Positions 26,138 through 35,264 of a DNA stretch of 64,000 nucleotides are shown here, one piece after another. This stretch comes from Microbacterium hydrocarbonoxydans. GTDB lineage: Bacteria; Actinomycetota; Actinomycetes; Actinomycetales; Microbacteriaceae. The stretch covers positions 62,001-126,000 of the forward strand of contig NZ_JAMBOY010000005.1 of NCBI RefSeq assembly GCF_023715885.1, read 5' to 3'. Below the pieces are notes generated by a model. It worked only from the letters and a program-made list of their open reading frames with translations, had not been told where the DNA came from and made no database searches. Both the position numbers and the translations under genes were made by a program. Each line of letters opens with the position of its first letter. Position 1 is the stretch's first letter.

Positions 26138-27663
26138 CAGAACAGCCCCTCCGGCGCCTCTGCTGCGTCGAGCAGCCCGGGCTTCGCGACGATCGACAAC
26201 TCGCCGACCTCCGCAGGGGTGAGTTCGGGCAGGCGCTGCACGAGCTCGAGGAAGCGCTCGATCTCGGCGGCCTCGAGCACCGGCCCCGCGAGCAGGCGGA
26301 ACTTCGCGATGTAGTTCTCGCGCGCGAACGGGCGGGCGCCGAGCGGATGCGCGTCGGCGACGGCGATCTCGTCGACGACGGTGGTGCCGTCGCTGAGGCG
26401 GAACTCCACGCGGCCTCCGAACGCCTTCACGTCGGGGTCCTCGGAGTGGTAGCGACGCGTCCACTCGGCATCCTCGGCCGTCGTGATCTTGTGCCACAGT
26501 GCAACCGTGTCGGCGCGGCCGGCCCGCTCCGGCGTGTAGGAGTCCACGTGGTGCCAGCCGCCGTCCTGCAGGGCGACCGCGAAGATGTACGGGATCGAGT
26601 GGTCCAACGTCTCGCGGGAGGCCGTCGGGTCGTACTTCTGCGGATCGCCGGCCCCCGAACCGATCACGTTGTGCGTGTGGTGGCTGGTGTGCAGCACGAT
26701 GCTCTCGATGTTCGCGGGGTCGCGCAGAGCCGGATTCGCGGTGCCCAGACGGCGGGCGAGGTCGATCCACGCCTGGGCCTGGTACTCGGCGGAGTGCTCC
26801 TTCGTGTACGAGTCGAGGATCGCGCGCTTCGGCTCGCCGGATGCCGGGAGCGGCACCTCGTACGCGGCGTCCTTGCCGTCGAGCATCCAGGCGATCACGC
26901 CGTCCTCACCCTCGTAGATCGGGGCGGGGCTGGTCTGGCCGCGCATCGCGCGGTCGACGGCCTCGACCGCCATCTTGCCCGCGAACGCCGGGGCATGCGC
27001 CTTCCAGGTCGAGATCTCGCCCTTGCGGCTCTGCCGGGTCGCCGTGGTCGTGTGCAGCGCCTGGCCGACGGCCTGGTAGATGGTCTCGACATCGAGTCCG
27101 AGCAGGGCGCCGATGCCGGCGGCCGCCGACGGTCCGAGGTGCGCCACGTGGTCGATCTTGTGCCTGTGCAGGCAGATCGCTCGCACGAGGTCCATCTGGA
27201 TCTCGTAACCGGTCGCGATGCCGCGCACGAGCGCCCGGCCGTCCTTGCCTGTGTGCTGGGCCACCGCGAGGATCGGCGGAATGTTGTCGCCGGGGTGGGA
27301 GTACTCGGCCGCGAGGAACGTGTCGTGATAGTCCAGCTCACGCACGGCGACCCCGTTCGCCCACGCCGCCCATTCGGGACTCGTGCGGTCGTCGAGCGAG
27401 GCGCCGAAGAGGTTCGCCCCGGCCCCGCCGGTCGAGACGGGGTGACTGAACGCCTGCGCACGAGCGGCGACGATCGGCGCACGTGTGAGGGATGCCGCGG
27501 CGACCGAGGCGTTGTCGATGATGCGGTTGATGATCATGTCGACGACCGTCCGCTCGATCTCCGCCGGGTCGGCGGCGACCTCGGCGATCTTCCAGGCGAG
27601 CTGGTCCTCGCGCGCGAGGTTCTCGGAGCTCGGGTGGACGCGGACGTGATGCGTGACGGTCAT
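26137..27663 (-). CDS. prpD: 2-methylcitrate dehydratase (MmgE/PrpD family)
   Basis: Dehydrates 2-methylcitrate to 2-methylaconitate. 508 residues, the full PrpD length. Recognisable stretches are [40 protein letters not shown] and [16 protein letters not shown] at 27663 overlaps the gntR stop as ATGA. Second gene of the gntR-prpDBC operon, which removes the propionyl-CoA that mmsA and odd-chain catabolism generate. Confidence 0.97.
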   Translation of the reverse strand: MTVTHHVRVHPSSENLAREDQLAWKIAEVAADPAEIERTVVDMIINRIIDNASVAAASLTRAPIVAARAQAFSHPVSTGGAGANLFGASLDDRTSPEWAAWANGVAVRELDYHDTFLAAEYSHPGDNIPPILAVAQHTGKDGRALVRGIATGYEIQMDLVRAICLHRHKIDHVAHLGPSAAAGIGALLGLDVETIYQAVGQALHTTTATRQSRKGEISTWKAHAPAFAGKMAVEAVDRAMRGQTSPAPIYEGEDGVIAWMLDGKDAAYEVPLPASGEPKRAILDSYTKEHSAEYQAQAWIDLARRLGTANPALRDPANIESIVLHTSHHTHNVIGSGAGDPQKYDPTASRETLDHSIPYIFAVALQDGGWHHVDSYTPERAGRADTVALWHKITTAEDAEWTRRYHSEDPDVKAFGGRVEFRLSDGTTVVDEIAVADAHPLGARPFARENYIAKFRLLAGPVLEAAEIERFLELVQRLPELTPAEVGELSIVAKPGLLDAAEAPEGLF

Positions 27664-28322
27664 TTCTCTCCTTCGTTCAGTGTCTCGAGGATGCCGGTGA
27701 GCGCGTTGTGCAGGTGCACGTGCGTCGCGTGAGCGGCGAGGTCGCCGTCGCGCGCCGCCAGCGCTTCGGCGATCGTGCGGTGCTCGGCGGCCGAGGCGGC
27801 GAGCCGCGCAGGCTTGTCCTTCGCCATGCGCCGGACCCGCACCAGGTGGGTGCGCACGGTGCGCAGAGCTGACGCGATGTAGTCGTTGGCGACGGCCGCG
27901 TCGAGGGCCGCGTCGAAGCGGGCGATGAGCGCGTAGTAGTCCTCGCGTCCCGCGGGAGCGTCGAGCTCGACCTGCGCGAACTCCTGCACGAGGGCGGCGA
28001 ACAGCTCGGCATCCCCGCGCTGCGCGGCGAGCCGCGCCGAGGTCTCCTCCAGGGCCCGACGGATCTCGAAGAGCGCGCGGATGTCGTCGGCGTCCAGGTC
28101 CGCCACGACGGTGACGCGAGGTGACTGCTGCACGACGAGCCCGTCGGACGCGAGTCGGCGGAGCGCCTCCCGCATCGGGGTGCGGCTGACGCCGAGCCGG
28201 GCGGCCTGCTCGACCTCGCCGAGCACGGATCCCGACGGAAGGTCCCCGGACTGGATCTCGTCGAGCAGCGTCGCGTAGGCGCGACGACTCGCGCTCAGAC
28301 GTTCGGTCGAGACCGCGGACAT
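27660..28322 (-). CDS. GntR-family (FCD) regulator of the methylcitrate operon
   Basis: 220 residues: N-terminal winged helix ([20 protein letters not shown], about 41-60) and an alpha-helical FCD ligand domain. It is the first gene of the operon and overlaps prpD, so it is co-transcribed and likely autoregulatory. ATG at 28322 lies only 6 bp from a TACACT -10-like box (complement of 28329-28334), so the mRNA may be leaderless. Two GTATACAC motifs upstream are the probable operators. Confidence 0.88.
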   Translation of the reverse strand: MSAVSTERLSASRRAYATLLDEIQSGDLPSGSVLGEVEQAARLGVSRTPMREALRRLASDGLVVQQSPRVTVVADLDADDIRALFEIRRALEETSARLAAQRGDAELFAALVQEFAQVELDAPAGREDYYALIARFDAALDAAVANDYIASALRTVRTHLVRVRRMAKDKPARLAASAAEHRTIAEALAARDGDLAAHATHVHLHNALTGILETLNEGEK

Positions 28323-28328
28323 GCCCTC

Positions 28329-28391
28329 AGTGTATACACAAAGCGCACCCGTCGTCTCAGACTGTCCTCCCGAGGCACCTCACGTATACAC
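28329..28391 (-). promoter_or_regulatory. prp promoter with two GTATACAC operators
   Basis: GTGTATACAC (28330-28339) is a perfect 10-bp palindrome overlapping the -10 box TACACT; ACGTATACAC (28382-28391) is a near copy 52 bp upstream. The form fits FCD-type GntR sites. The -35 box is not clear. Confidence 0.6.
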
Positions 28392-28416
28392 ACGCTTCGG
28401 TGGGCACCAGTTGCGG

Positions 28417-29406
28417 CTACTCGTCGCGGATTCCGGCAGCAGGCGCCAACCGAACGGCGGGGAGAGCCGCATCCGTCGGCGCCGGCTCTCCCAGCTTCAC
28501 CACCACGACGCCGACCAGCACGAGCGCCCCGCCGAGCGCCTGCAGCAGATCGGGGAGCTGGCCGAGCAGCAGCCAGCCGAACAGCAGCGCCGCCACGACC
28601 TCCGACAGGGCGATGAACGAGGCGAGGCGCGACCCCAGCATCCTGGTCGACGCGATGCCGAGCAGGTAGGCGAGCGCCGTTGCGATGAGGCCGATCGCGA
28701 GCACCGGGACGAACCACGGCACGGTGCCGAAGCGGTAGGCGATGTCGTCGGTAGTCCAGGCGAGGGGAAGGATGCCGACGGCGCCGGCGACCGTGAGCCC
28801 CACCGCTCCGAGCAGCAGGCCCCCACCGGCGAGCGCGATGGGCGGCAGCCCGGTGTCGGCTTTCGCCGAGAGCAGGAAGTAGGTCGCGGCCCCGACCATC
28901 GCGGCGAGCGCCCAGAGGATGCCGGGCACGTTGACCTCGGCGCCCGTGACGATGTCGAGCATGAGGACGAGTCCGGCGAAGGCGATCACCGCTCCGATCA
29001 CGCTGCGCCGGCTCGGCTTCTCGCCCCGGCGCAGCCACAACCAGAGGATGACGGCGATCGGCGCCGTGTACTCGATGAGCAGGGCGATGCCGACGTCCAT
29101 CACGGCAACGGCCTGGAAGTAGCAGAGCTGTGTCGCTGCGACGGCGAGGAGTCCGTACGCGGCCACCATCCCGGCGTTCTTGCGCAGCGCACCCCATCGG
29201 CCACGGAGCGACAGGACCGCGGGGATCAGCAGCACCAGCGCCGCAACCCACACACGCACGGTGACGGCCGCGCCGGGCGACCACCCGGCGTCGATGAGTC
29301 CGCGCGCCCAGGCACCCGACATGCCGAACGAGAAGGCCGCCGCGACCGCCAGCGGCAAGCCGAGGCGCACGCCCGCGACCTTCCGGTCATCGGTGACAGT
29401 GCTCAT
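28417..29406 (-). CDS. EamA/DMT-superfamily transporter
   Basis: 329 residues with ten predicted membrane helices in two EamA repeats, the first starting at GLPLAVAAAFSFGMSGAWAR. These proteins usually export amino acids or small metabolites. ATG at 29406 (MSTVTDD) is preferred to an in-frame GTG at 29418, which overlaps the promoter. It is divergent from the CGNR-domain gene, with only 39 bp between starts, so the two are probably co-regulated. Confidence 0.88.
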   Translation of the reverse strand: MSTVTDDRKVAGVRLGLPLAVAAAFSFGMSGAWARGLIDAGWSPGAAVTVRVWVAALVLLIPAVLSLRGRWGALRKNAGMVAAYGLLAVAATQLCYFQAVAVMDVGIALLIEYTAPIAVILWLWLRRGEKPSRRSVIGAVIAFAGLVLMLDIVTGAEVNVPGILWALAAMVGAATYFLLSAKADTGLPPIALAGGGLLLGAVGLTVAGAVGILPLAWTTDDIAYRFGTVPWFVPVLAIGLIATALAYLLGIASTRMLGSRLASFIALSEVVAALLFGWLLLGQLPDLLQALGGALVLVGVVVVKLGEPAPTDAALPAVRLAPAAGIRDE

Positions 29407-29411
29407 GAGAA

Positions 29412-29445
29412 GTGACACTACTCATGCACGGAGTAAGGTGTCAAT
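29412..29445. promoter_or_regulatory. overlapping divergent promoters, EamA and CGNR genes
   Basis: Leftward: TTGACA and TAGTGT on the minus strand, about 18 bp apart. Rightward: GTGACA (29412-29417) and TAAGGT (29434-29439), 16 bp apart, leaving 6 nt before the ATG at 29446. The TGACAC/GTGTCA inverted half-sites at 29413-29418 and 29438-29443 could bind a regulator. Confidence 0.55.
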
Positions 29446-29982
29446 ATGATCTTCACCGATGACACCGAAGAGGCGCTCCGCGCGGCCGTCTGGCTCGTCA
29501 ACTCGGCCGAAGACCCCGAGACCCTGCAGACCCCCGACGACGAGCACCGCTTCCTCGCCGAGTTCCCCTATTCCGGCAGGCTCGACCGCGACGACGCCGA
29601 GCTCGCCGCACTGCGCGGCATCCGCCCTCAGCTGCGCGCCATGCTGCTCGCGCCCCGCGATGACATGGCCGAGCATGTGAACGCCGCCCTCGCCGAGGCG
29701 CGGCTCACCCCGCGCCTCGTGCGCCACGACGAGGCCGACTGGCACCTGCACGCCGTCGCCGACGACCGCCCGCTGGCCGAGCGCGTGCTCATCGAGACCG
29801 CGATGGCGCTGATCGACGTGATCCGCGCAGACGAGGGATCGCGCATCTCGGTCTGCGACGACGAGACATGCGAGGCGCTCGCGCTCGACCTCTCGCGCAA
29901 CCGCTCGAAGCGCTTCTGCTCGCCGACCTGCACGAACCGCAATGCGGTCGCCGCGTACCGGGCCCGGCGGGCCCACGCCTGA
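29446..29982 (+). CDS. CGNR zinc-finger (ABATE-domain) protein
   Basis: 178 residues. The C-terminal CGNR finger has two cysteine pairs (VCDDETCEAL and FCSPTCTNR) followed by the usual AAYRARR tail; the N-terminal ~120 residues are the ABATE-type domain. These proteins are taken to be stress-linked transcription factors. The ATG is preceded by a -10 box so closely that translation is probably leaderless. Placed divergent from an exporter, it may control that gene. Confidence 0.88.
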   Translation: MIFTDDTEEALRAAVWLVNSAEDPETLQTPDDEHRFLAEFPYSGRLDRDDAELAALRGIRPQLRAMLLAPRDDMAEHVNAALAEARLTPRLVRHDEADWHLHAVADDRPLAERVLIETAMALIDVIRADEGSRISVCDDETCEALALDLSRNRSKRFCSPTCTNRNAVAAYRARRAHA

Positions 29983-30019
29983 GCCGTCTCCGCCCCTCCC
30001 CTCTCTCCCGCTCCCTCCT

Positions 30020-30096
30020 GAGATCAGGAACCTCGCCCGACATCAGGAACATCCGCGCCACGCCGTCCTGATCTCGGGCGAACATCCTGATCTCGG
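30020..30096. repeat. nested inverted repeats, core GAGATCAGGA
   Basis: Two forward units (30020-30035, 30039-30055) followed by two inverted units (30064-30080, 30080-30096), all variants of GAGATCAGGANNTTCG, between the CGNR and esterase genes. The core occurs nowhere else noticed in the window. The layout is the same as at 36638 and 61681. Confidence 0.75.
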
Positions 30097-30128
30097 CGCG
30101 CCCGGCCTCGGGTAACGTCGACCAGGCC

Positions 30129-31109
30129 ATGCCCTTCCCCGCGCCCTACGATTCCTGGTTCCCGGATGCCGCGTTCGACGGCACCTACGGCTTCGACGAG
30201 CACGCACTGCGGCAGGTTGCCCCCGTCGCGCCGCCGACCGACCTCGCCGAGATGTGGCGCCGCTGGCGAGCGGAGGCGAGGACGGTGGATGCCGCGCCGC
30301 AAACCCTCTCGACCGCGGCCGTCGACGGGCGGAGCGTCTCGATCGTCGAGCACGCCGGCGCCGACGGCATCCGCCTCCGCTCCTGGCTGGTCGGTCCGGC
30401 GACCGAACCGGCCCGCGTGGGCATCGTGCACTCGCACGGCTACGGCGGCCGTGACGCGATCGACCTTTCGCGGGTGCCGGATGACGCGGCGGCGATCTTC
30501 CCCGTCGCCAGGGGCCTGCCGACGCTGAACCCCGGCGTCGGCGCTCCGGAGCCGGTGGAGCAGCACGTGCTCGCCGGGCTCGACGACCGCGACCGGTACG
30601 TCCTCGGGCTGTGCGCGCGGGACCTGTGGCTCGCCGCCGACACGCTCCTCGCCCTCGCCGGAGACCTGCCGCTGTACTACGTCGGTGAGAGCTTCGGCGG
30701 CGGCATCGGCGCGCTCGGCGTCCCGTGGGACGATCGCTACGTGGGTGCGACGCTCATCGTGCCGAGCTTCGGGCAGTACGACGAACGCCTGGCAGTGCCG
30801 TGCCTCGGCAGCGGCGAGGTGATCCGCGCCCACGTCGCGGAGCATCCGGAGGCGAGGGAGCAGCTGCGCCCGTTCGACGCATCCAGCACCCTGGGCTTCG
30901 CGGAGATCCCGGTGCGGGTCGAGGCCGCGCTGTGGGACCAGTATGTGCCGCCGCCCGGGCAGTTCGGCGTCGCGAACGCGGCGGGCGACCTCGAGCTCGC
31001 GGTGCTGCCCGCCGGGCACGCCGAATACCCCGGCTGGGATGCCGTGCTCGCCGATGCCGTCCGTCACGGACGCGCGCATCTCGCGCGGGCGCTGCGCGCG
31101 GCATCCTGA
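30129..31109 (+). CDS. acetylxylan esterase-like alpha/beta hydrolase
   Basis: 326 residues, AXE1/cephalosporin-C deacetylase family. The nucleophile elbow is GESFGGG (serine near 189), and a C-terminal GHAEYPG carries the likely catalytic histidine. The N-terminus (YDSWFPDAAFDGTYGFDEHAL) is typical of the family. No signal peptide, so a cytoplasmic esterase of imported acetylated sugars or a small ester. ATG at 30129. The context does not fix the substrate. Confidence 0.75.
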   Translation: MPFPAPYDSWFPDAAFDGTYGFDEHALRQVAPVAPPTDLAEMWRRWRAEARTVDAAPQTLSTAAVDGRSVSIVEHAGADGIRLRSWLVGPATEPARVGIVHSHGYGGRDAIDLSRVPDDAAAIFPVARGLPTLNPGVGAPEPVEQHVLAGLDDRDRYVLGLCARDLWLAADTLLALAGDLPLYYVGESFGGGIGALGVPWDDRYVGATLIVPSFGQYDERLAVPCLGSGEVIRAHVAEHPEAREQLRPFDASSTLGFAEIPVRVEAALWDQYVPPPGQFGVANAAGDLELAVLPAGHAEYPGWDAVLADAVRHGRAHLARALRAAS

Positions 31110-31153
31110 CGCGATCCCGCACATCTGTGCTCGCCCCACCGCGCAGATGAGCG

Positions 31154-31200
31154 TTGGACAGCACTTGTCATTACAGGTACACTCGACCTGTCATTACAGG
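31154..31200 (+). promoter_or_regulatory. promoter with two CTTGTCATTACAGG operators
   Basis: TTGGAC (31154-31159) and TACACT (31178-31183) are 18 bp apart. CTTGTCATTACAGG (31164-31177) fills the spacer, and CCTGTCATTACAGG (31187-31200) covers the expected start of transcription. A third copy, CCTGTAATAACAAG, lies upstream of the ABC operon at 40537-40550. The pattern suggests a GntR- or DeoR-type repressor that is not encoded nearby. Confidence 0.75.
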
Positions 31201-31237
31201 CTGCGATGCACTGCAGCATCCGCGACGAGGAGCACCG

Positions 31238-31840
31238 ATGCCCGAGTTCCACACCCCGCCGATCGAGCCGATGGCGATCGCCTTCGACGCCGAGAAGCTC
31301 ACGCTCTCGCCGGAGGGCCCGACGCTCACGCGTCGCATGTCCGACCTCGAAGGGCTCTTCCTGGATCACGGCGCCTGGCAGGCGGCAGCCGACGGTGAGA
31401 ACCCCGTCGTCTACACCGTCACGAGCTCGCCCGTGCCCGAGATCGGCCGCGAGCTTCCGCAGTCGATCACGACGATCATGTCCGGGGACACCTCGGGCGA
31501 GCTCTGGATGACGAAGGGGCACCAGCACCCCGACCACCAGGGCGAGATCTACCTCGCTCTGAAGGGCCGCGGCGGGCTCCTCATGTTCGACGGCGAGCGC
31601 ACCGAATGGCTCGACATGCTCCCGGGCACGATCGGCTACATCCCGCCCGGATGGGCGCACCGCTCGGTGAACACCGGTGACGAGCCCTACGCGTTCCTCG
31701 CGGTCTACCCGGGCGGCGCCGGCCACGACTACGGATGGGTGCTCGAGCACGGCATGGGCTCCCGGGCCTACCGCGCGGCCGACGGCGTCGAGCTGCGACC
31801 GTACGACACGACCGCGACCGCCCCCGAGACCGCCGAATAG
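31238..31840 (+). CDS. cupin-type phosphoglucose isomerase family protein
   Basis: 200 residues, the archaeal-type (cupin) glucose-6-phosphate isomerase family. Metal ligands are H95 and H97 in KGHQHPD, E103 in GEIY and H141 in GWAHRSVN. ATG at 31238 preceded by GACGAGGAG; an in-frame upstream ATG (31154) would lie in the promoter. First gene of a co-directional cluster, 9 bp before the FGGY kinase. In this setting it more likely isomerises the sugar phosphate of the pathway than glucose 6-phosphate itself. Confidence 0.85.
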   Translation: MPEFHTPPIEPMAIAFDAEKLTLSPEGPTLTRRMSDLEGLFLDHGAWQAAADGENPVVYTVTSSPVPEIGRELPQSITTIMSGDTSGELWMTKGHQHPDHQGEIYLALKGRGGLLMFDGERTEWLDMLPGTIGYIPPGWAHRSVNTGDEPYAFLAVYPGGAGHDYGWVLEHGMGSRAYRAADGVELRPYDTTATAPETAE

Positions 31841-31849
31841 GCTCCGGGC

Positions 31850-33352
31850 ATGATCATCGCGCACGATCTGGGCACCACGGGCGACAAGGCCTCGCTGCAC
31901 CATGACGACGGGCGCCTCGTCACCGCGGTCACCGTCCCGTACCCCGCCCACTTTGCCGCGGGCGGCATCGCCGAGCAGGACCCGGCGGACTGGTGGGGCG
32001 CGGTCGTCGAAGCCACCCGGCAGCTGATCGCGAAAGCCGATGCATCCCCCGAGACGGTCGTCGGCCTCGTCGTGAGCGGGCAGATGATGGGCACGGTGCT
32101 GTTGGATGGGCGCGGCGACCCGGTGCGACCGGCGATCATCTGGGCCGACACCCGCTCGGGCGCGCAGACCCGTGCCCTCGAGCAGCGCCTCGGCGCCGAG
32201 CCCGCCTACCGGGCGCTCGGGCACCGCCTCAACCCGACGTACTCGGTCGAAAAGATCATGTGGGTGCGCGACAACGAGCCCGACGTCTGGGCGCAGGTGC
32301 GTCACTTCTGCGTCGCGAAGGACTACATCGTCTACCGGCTCACCGGCCGCTTGGCGACCGAGCGCTCCGACGCGTCGGGCACGAACGCCTACGACCAGGT
32401 CGCGGGCACCTGGTCGGCCGACGTGCTCGGTGCCGCCGGCCTCGACCCGGCTCTGTTCCCCGCGATCCTCGAGTCGACGACGGTCGCCGGCACGCTCACG
32501 GCCGAGGCGGCCGGCGCCCTCGGCCTCCCCCGCACCGTCCGCGTCGTGATGGGCGGCGGTGACGGACCGCTCGCCGCGGTGGGCTCCGGTGTCGTCGCGC
32601 CCGAGGACGGCGCGTACGTCTGCCTCGGCACCTCGTCGTGGATATCGTTCGCGAGCCCCACCCCGTTGCACGATCCGCTGATGCGAACCATGACCTTCGA
32701 CAACGTCGTGCCGGGGTCCTTCGTACCGACCGCGACCATGCAGGCCGGCGGAGCATCGGTGCAGTGGATCGCCGAGGCCCTCTCCCCCGACCCCGCGCGC
32801 CCCGAGACCGCCCGGCTCACGGCAGACGCCGGCGGCGACCTCGACACCGAGGACCTCTACTTCCTCCCCTACCTGCTCGGCGAGCGGTCGCCGCTCTGGA
32901 ACCCGTCCGCCCGCGGCGCCTTCGTCGGGATCGGTCGCCACCATACGAGGGCGCACCTCACCCGCGCCGTGCTCGAGGGCGTCGCGTTCAACCTGCTCAC
33001 CTGCATCCACGCGTTCCGCGAGTCGGGTGCCGCGATCGACCGCATCGACGCCGTCGGCGGCGGCGCGCAGAGCGACGTGTGGCTCGGCATCCTCGCCGAC
33101 ATCTGGGGCGTGCCCGTCCGCCGCCGCACGATCGTCGAGGAGGCGAACAGCCTCGGTGCGGCCGTGACCGGCGCCGTCGGACTCGGTCTCGCCGACTTCT
33201 CGGCCGCCCGCGCGCTCAGCGAGGTCACCGCCGAGTTCACTCCGGATGCCGGGCGCCACGCCGTCTACGCGCAGCGCCACGGCCGCTTCACCGCCGCCTA
33301 CGACGCGCTCGCGCCGTGGTTCGCCGCCGCCCCGTCGGCAGGGAGCGTCTGA
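31850..33352 (+). CDS. FGGY-family carbohydrate kinase (xylulokinase-like)
   Basis: 500 residues. The N-terminal nucleotide-binding motif is HDLGTTGDKASL (5-16), and the catalytic base is D238 in GGGDGPLAAVGSG. The C-terminal DAVGGGAQSDVWLGILADI is standard. The closest named type is xylulokinase, but autoinducer-2 kinase is also related, and the neighbours (LsrG-like protein, ribose-type transporter) make the substrate uncertain. ATG 9 bp after the isomerase; its stop overlaps the next start (TGATG). Confidence 0.9.
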   Translation: MIIAHDLGTTGDKASLHHDDGRLVTAVTVPYPAHFAAGGIAEQDPADWWGAVVEATRQLIAKADASPETVVGLVVSGQMMGTVLLDGRGDPVRPAIIWADTRSGAQTRALEQRLGAEPAYRALGHRLNPTYSVEKIMWVRDNEPDVWAQVRHFCVAKDYIVYRLTGRLATERSDASGTNAYDQVAGTWSADVLGAAGLDPALFPAILESTTVAGTLTAEAAGALGLPRTVRVVMGGGDGPLAAVGSGVVAPEDGAYVCLGTSSWISFASPTPLHDPLMRTMTFDNVVPGSFVPTATMQAGGASVQWIAEALSPDPARPETARLTADAGGDLDTEDLYFLPYLLGERSPLWNPSARGAFVGIGRHHTRAHLTRAVLEGVAFNLLTCIHAFRESGAAIDRIDAVGGGAQSDVWLGILADIWGVPVRRRTIVEEANSLGAAVTGAVGLGLADFSAARALSEVTAEFTPDAGRHAVYAQRHGRFTAAYDALAPWFAAAPSAGSV

Positions 33353-34308
33353 TGGGCGTGATCCTCGCCACCAGCAGATCTTTCTCCGACGGCGACCTCG
33401 ACCTCGTCGCGCGCGCCAGGGAGGCCGGGCACGAGATCGTGCGCGGCCCAGCGCACCATGGACTCACCGAGCTCGGCCCGCTGCTCGCGGCGGCAGACGG
33501 CTGGATCGCCGGAACCGGACCCGTCACCGACGCGCACCTCGACGCCGCTCCGAACCTGAAGGTCATCGCACGCTACGGCGTGGGGACCGAGGCGGTCGAC
33601 GTCGCGGCGGCCGAGCGACGCGGCATCCCGATCACGAACACCCCCGGCGCGAACGCCGACGCCGTCGCCGACCACACGGTGGGGCTCATGCTCGCCGCGC
33701 TGCGGTGCATCGCCGACGGCGATCGTCGCGTGCGCCGGGGCGACTGGAGCGTCCGCCGCGGACGCGAACTGGGCGCGGCGACCGTCGGGATCGTCGGTTT
33801 CGGTCGCATCGGCCAGGGAGTCGCCCGCCGCCTGACCGGCTTCGGCTGCGCGGTGCTCGCCGCCGATCCGTTCCTCGCGCCGGAGCGCATCGTCGCGCTC
33901 GGCACCGTGCCGATCGCGCTCGACGACCTCTTCCGCACGTCCGACGTCATCACGCTGCACGCCCCCGGCGGGCAGATGCTCGTGGATGCGGCGCGGCTGG
34001 ACGGCATCCGTCCGGGCATCGTGCTGGTGAACACCGCCCGTCCGGATCTCATTGACGAGGATGCCGTGGCCGCGGCGCTCCGCGACGGGCGCCTCGGCGC
34101 GTATGCGGCCGACACCCTGTCCGGCGACACGGCCGCGAGCGACAGCCCCCTCCTGGCCGCCGACCTGGCCGAGCGCGTCACCGTCACCCCGCACCTCGGC
34201 GCACAGACCACGCAGGCCGTCGACAACATGGGCTCGATGTCTCTCGACGACGTCCTCGCCGTCCTCGCGGGCTCGACTCCCGCCCACCTCGTCTCCCCCC
34301 GACCCTGA
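33352..34308 (+). CDS. D-isomer-specific 2-hydroxyacid dehydrogenase
   Basis: 318 residues, phosphoglycerate-dehydrogenase-like. Rossmann motif VGIVGFGRIGQGVA (145-158); catalytic R230 (VNTARPD) and H281 (TPHLGAQ). The usual glutamate of the DVFxxEP motif is an aspartate here (D259 in ADTLSGD), a conservative but uncommon change that may tune substrate choice. Coupled to the kinase by TGATG. Probably oxidises a 2-hydroxy acid or reduces a 2-keto acid of the pathway. Confidence 0.88.
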   Translation: MGVILATSRSFSDGDLDLVARAREAGHEIVRGPAHHGLTELGPLLAAADGWIAGTGPVTDAHLDAAPNLKVIARYGVGTEAVDVAAAERRGIPITNTPGANADAVADHTVGLMLAALRCIADGDRRVRRGDWSVRRGRELGAATVGIVGFGRIGQGVARRLTGFGCAVLAADPFLAPERIVALGTVPIALDDLFRTSDVITLHAPGGQMLVDAARLDGIRPGIVLVNTARPDLIDEDAVAAALRDGRLGAYAADTLSGDTAASDSPLLAADLAERVTVTPHLGAQTTQAVDNMGSMSLDDVLAVLAGSTPAHLVSPRP

Positions 34309-34319
34309 AGGGCCCGACC

Positions 34320-35264
34320 ATGACCATCACCGAGAACGCCACCACGACCGGCGGCTACATGGGCTTCGTCGGCGTGAGCACCGGCTCGTCGTCGATCATG
34401 CAGGTGTTCCCCCGATGGGCTGAGGTGCTGGGGCTGCCCACCACCGAACTCGTCGGACACGACCTCCCGATGGACGCCGGGCCCGCCCAGTACCGGGCCA
34501 TGGTCGAGCAGATCCGCGACGACCCCCACCACCGCGGGGCCCTCGTGACGACCCACAAGATGAACGTGTTCGCCGCGGCATCCGACCTGTTCGACGAGCT
34601 CGACCCGTTCGCGGTGTCGTGCGCCGAGATCTCGAGCATCTCGAAGCGCGGCGACCGTCTGATCGGCCGCGCGAAGGACCCGATCACGGTCGACCTGGCG
34701 TTGAACGACTTCCTGCCCGCCGACCACTTCGCTCGCACGGGGGCCGAGGTCGTCATCCTCGGCGCCGGCGGATCGGGCACCGCGCTCAGCTGGGCGCTCG
34801 CCGAGCGGGCCGACGCTCCGGCGAAGGTGACCGTGACCGCGCGCGACGACGGCAAGCTCACGCATCTGCGCGACGTGCACCGACAGCACGGCACGCGCGA
34901 CGGGTTCATCGAGTACGTGCGCACCGACTCGGTCGAGCAGGCGGCTGCCCTCGTCGCCGCCGCCCCGGCCGGATCGCTCATCGTGAACGCGACGGGTCTC
35001 GGCAAGGACCGCCCCGGTTCACCCCTGCCCGACGACGTCGTCTTCCCCGAGGACGCCTGGGTCTGGGAGTTCAACTACCGCGGGTCGCTGGAGTTCCTGC
35101 ATCAGGCCCGTGCTCAGGAGGCCGCGCGCGGACTGCACGTGGTCGACGGGTGGCGCTACTTCATCCACGGCTGGTCGCAGGTGGTCGCCGACGTCTTCGA
35201 GCTCGACCTCACCCCCGAGATCGTCGAGCGTCTCGCCGAGGCGGCGGAGTCGGCGCGGCGATGA
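34320..35264 (+). CDS. shikimate dehydrogenase-like oxidoreductase, divergent
   Basis: 314 residues with the AroE layout: N-terminal substrate domain, a Rossmann motif EVVILGAGGSGTALSWAL (143-160), and C-terminal helices. The catalytic lysine is present (K80 in ALVTTHKMNVF), but the family motifs NVTxPxK, SPxxHN and GxNTDxxG are changed (VTTHK, TGSSSIM, AKDPITVD). True shikimate or quinate is therefore unlikely as substrate. ATG at 34320, 11 bp after the previous gene; it overlaps the next gene as ATGA. No aromatic-pathway genes are near. Confidence 0.8.
   Translation: MTITENATTTGGYMGFVGVSTGSSSIMQVFPRWAEVLGLPTTELVGHDLPMDAGPAQYRAMVEQIRDDPHHRGALVTTHKMNVFAAASDLFDELDPFAVSCAEISSISKRGDRLIGRAKDPITVDLALNDFLPADHFARTGAEVVILGAGGSGTALSWALAERADAPAKVTVTARDDGKLTHLRDVHRQHGTRDGFIEYVRTDSVEQAAALVAAAPAGSLIVNATGLGKDRPGSPLPDDVVFPEDAWVWEFNYRGSLEFLHQARAQEAARGLHVVDGWRYFIHGWSQVVADVFELDLTPEIVERLAEAAESARR

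Noticed and set aside
31064-33280. 738-residue open frame on the minus strand across the cupin and kinase genes
   Set aside because: It overlaps two genes with intact catalytic motifs, and its own translation is low-complexity and without domains.
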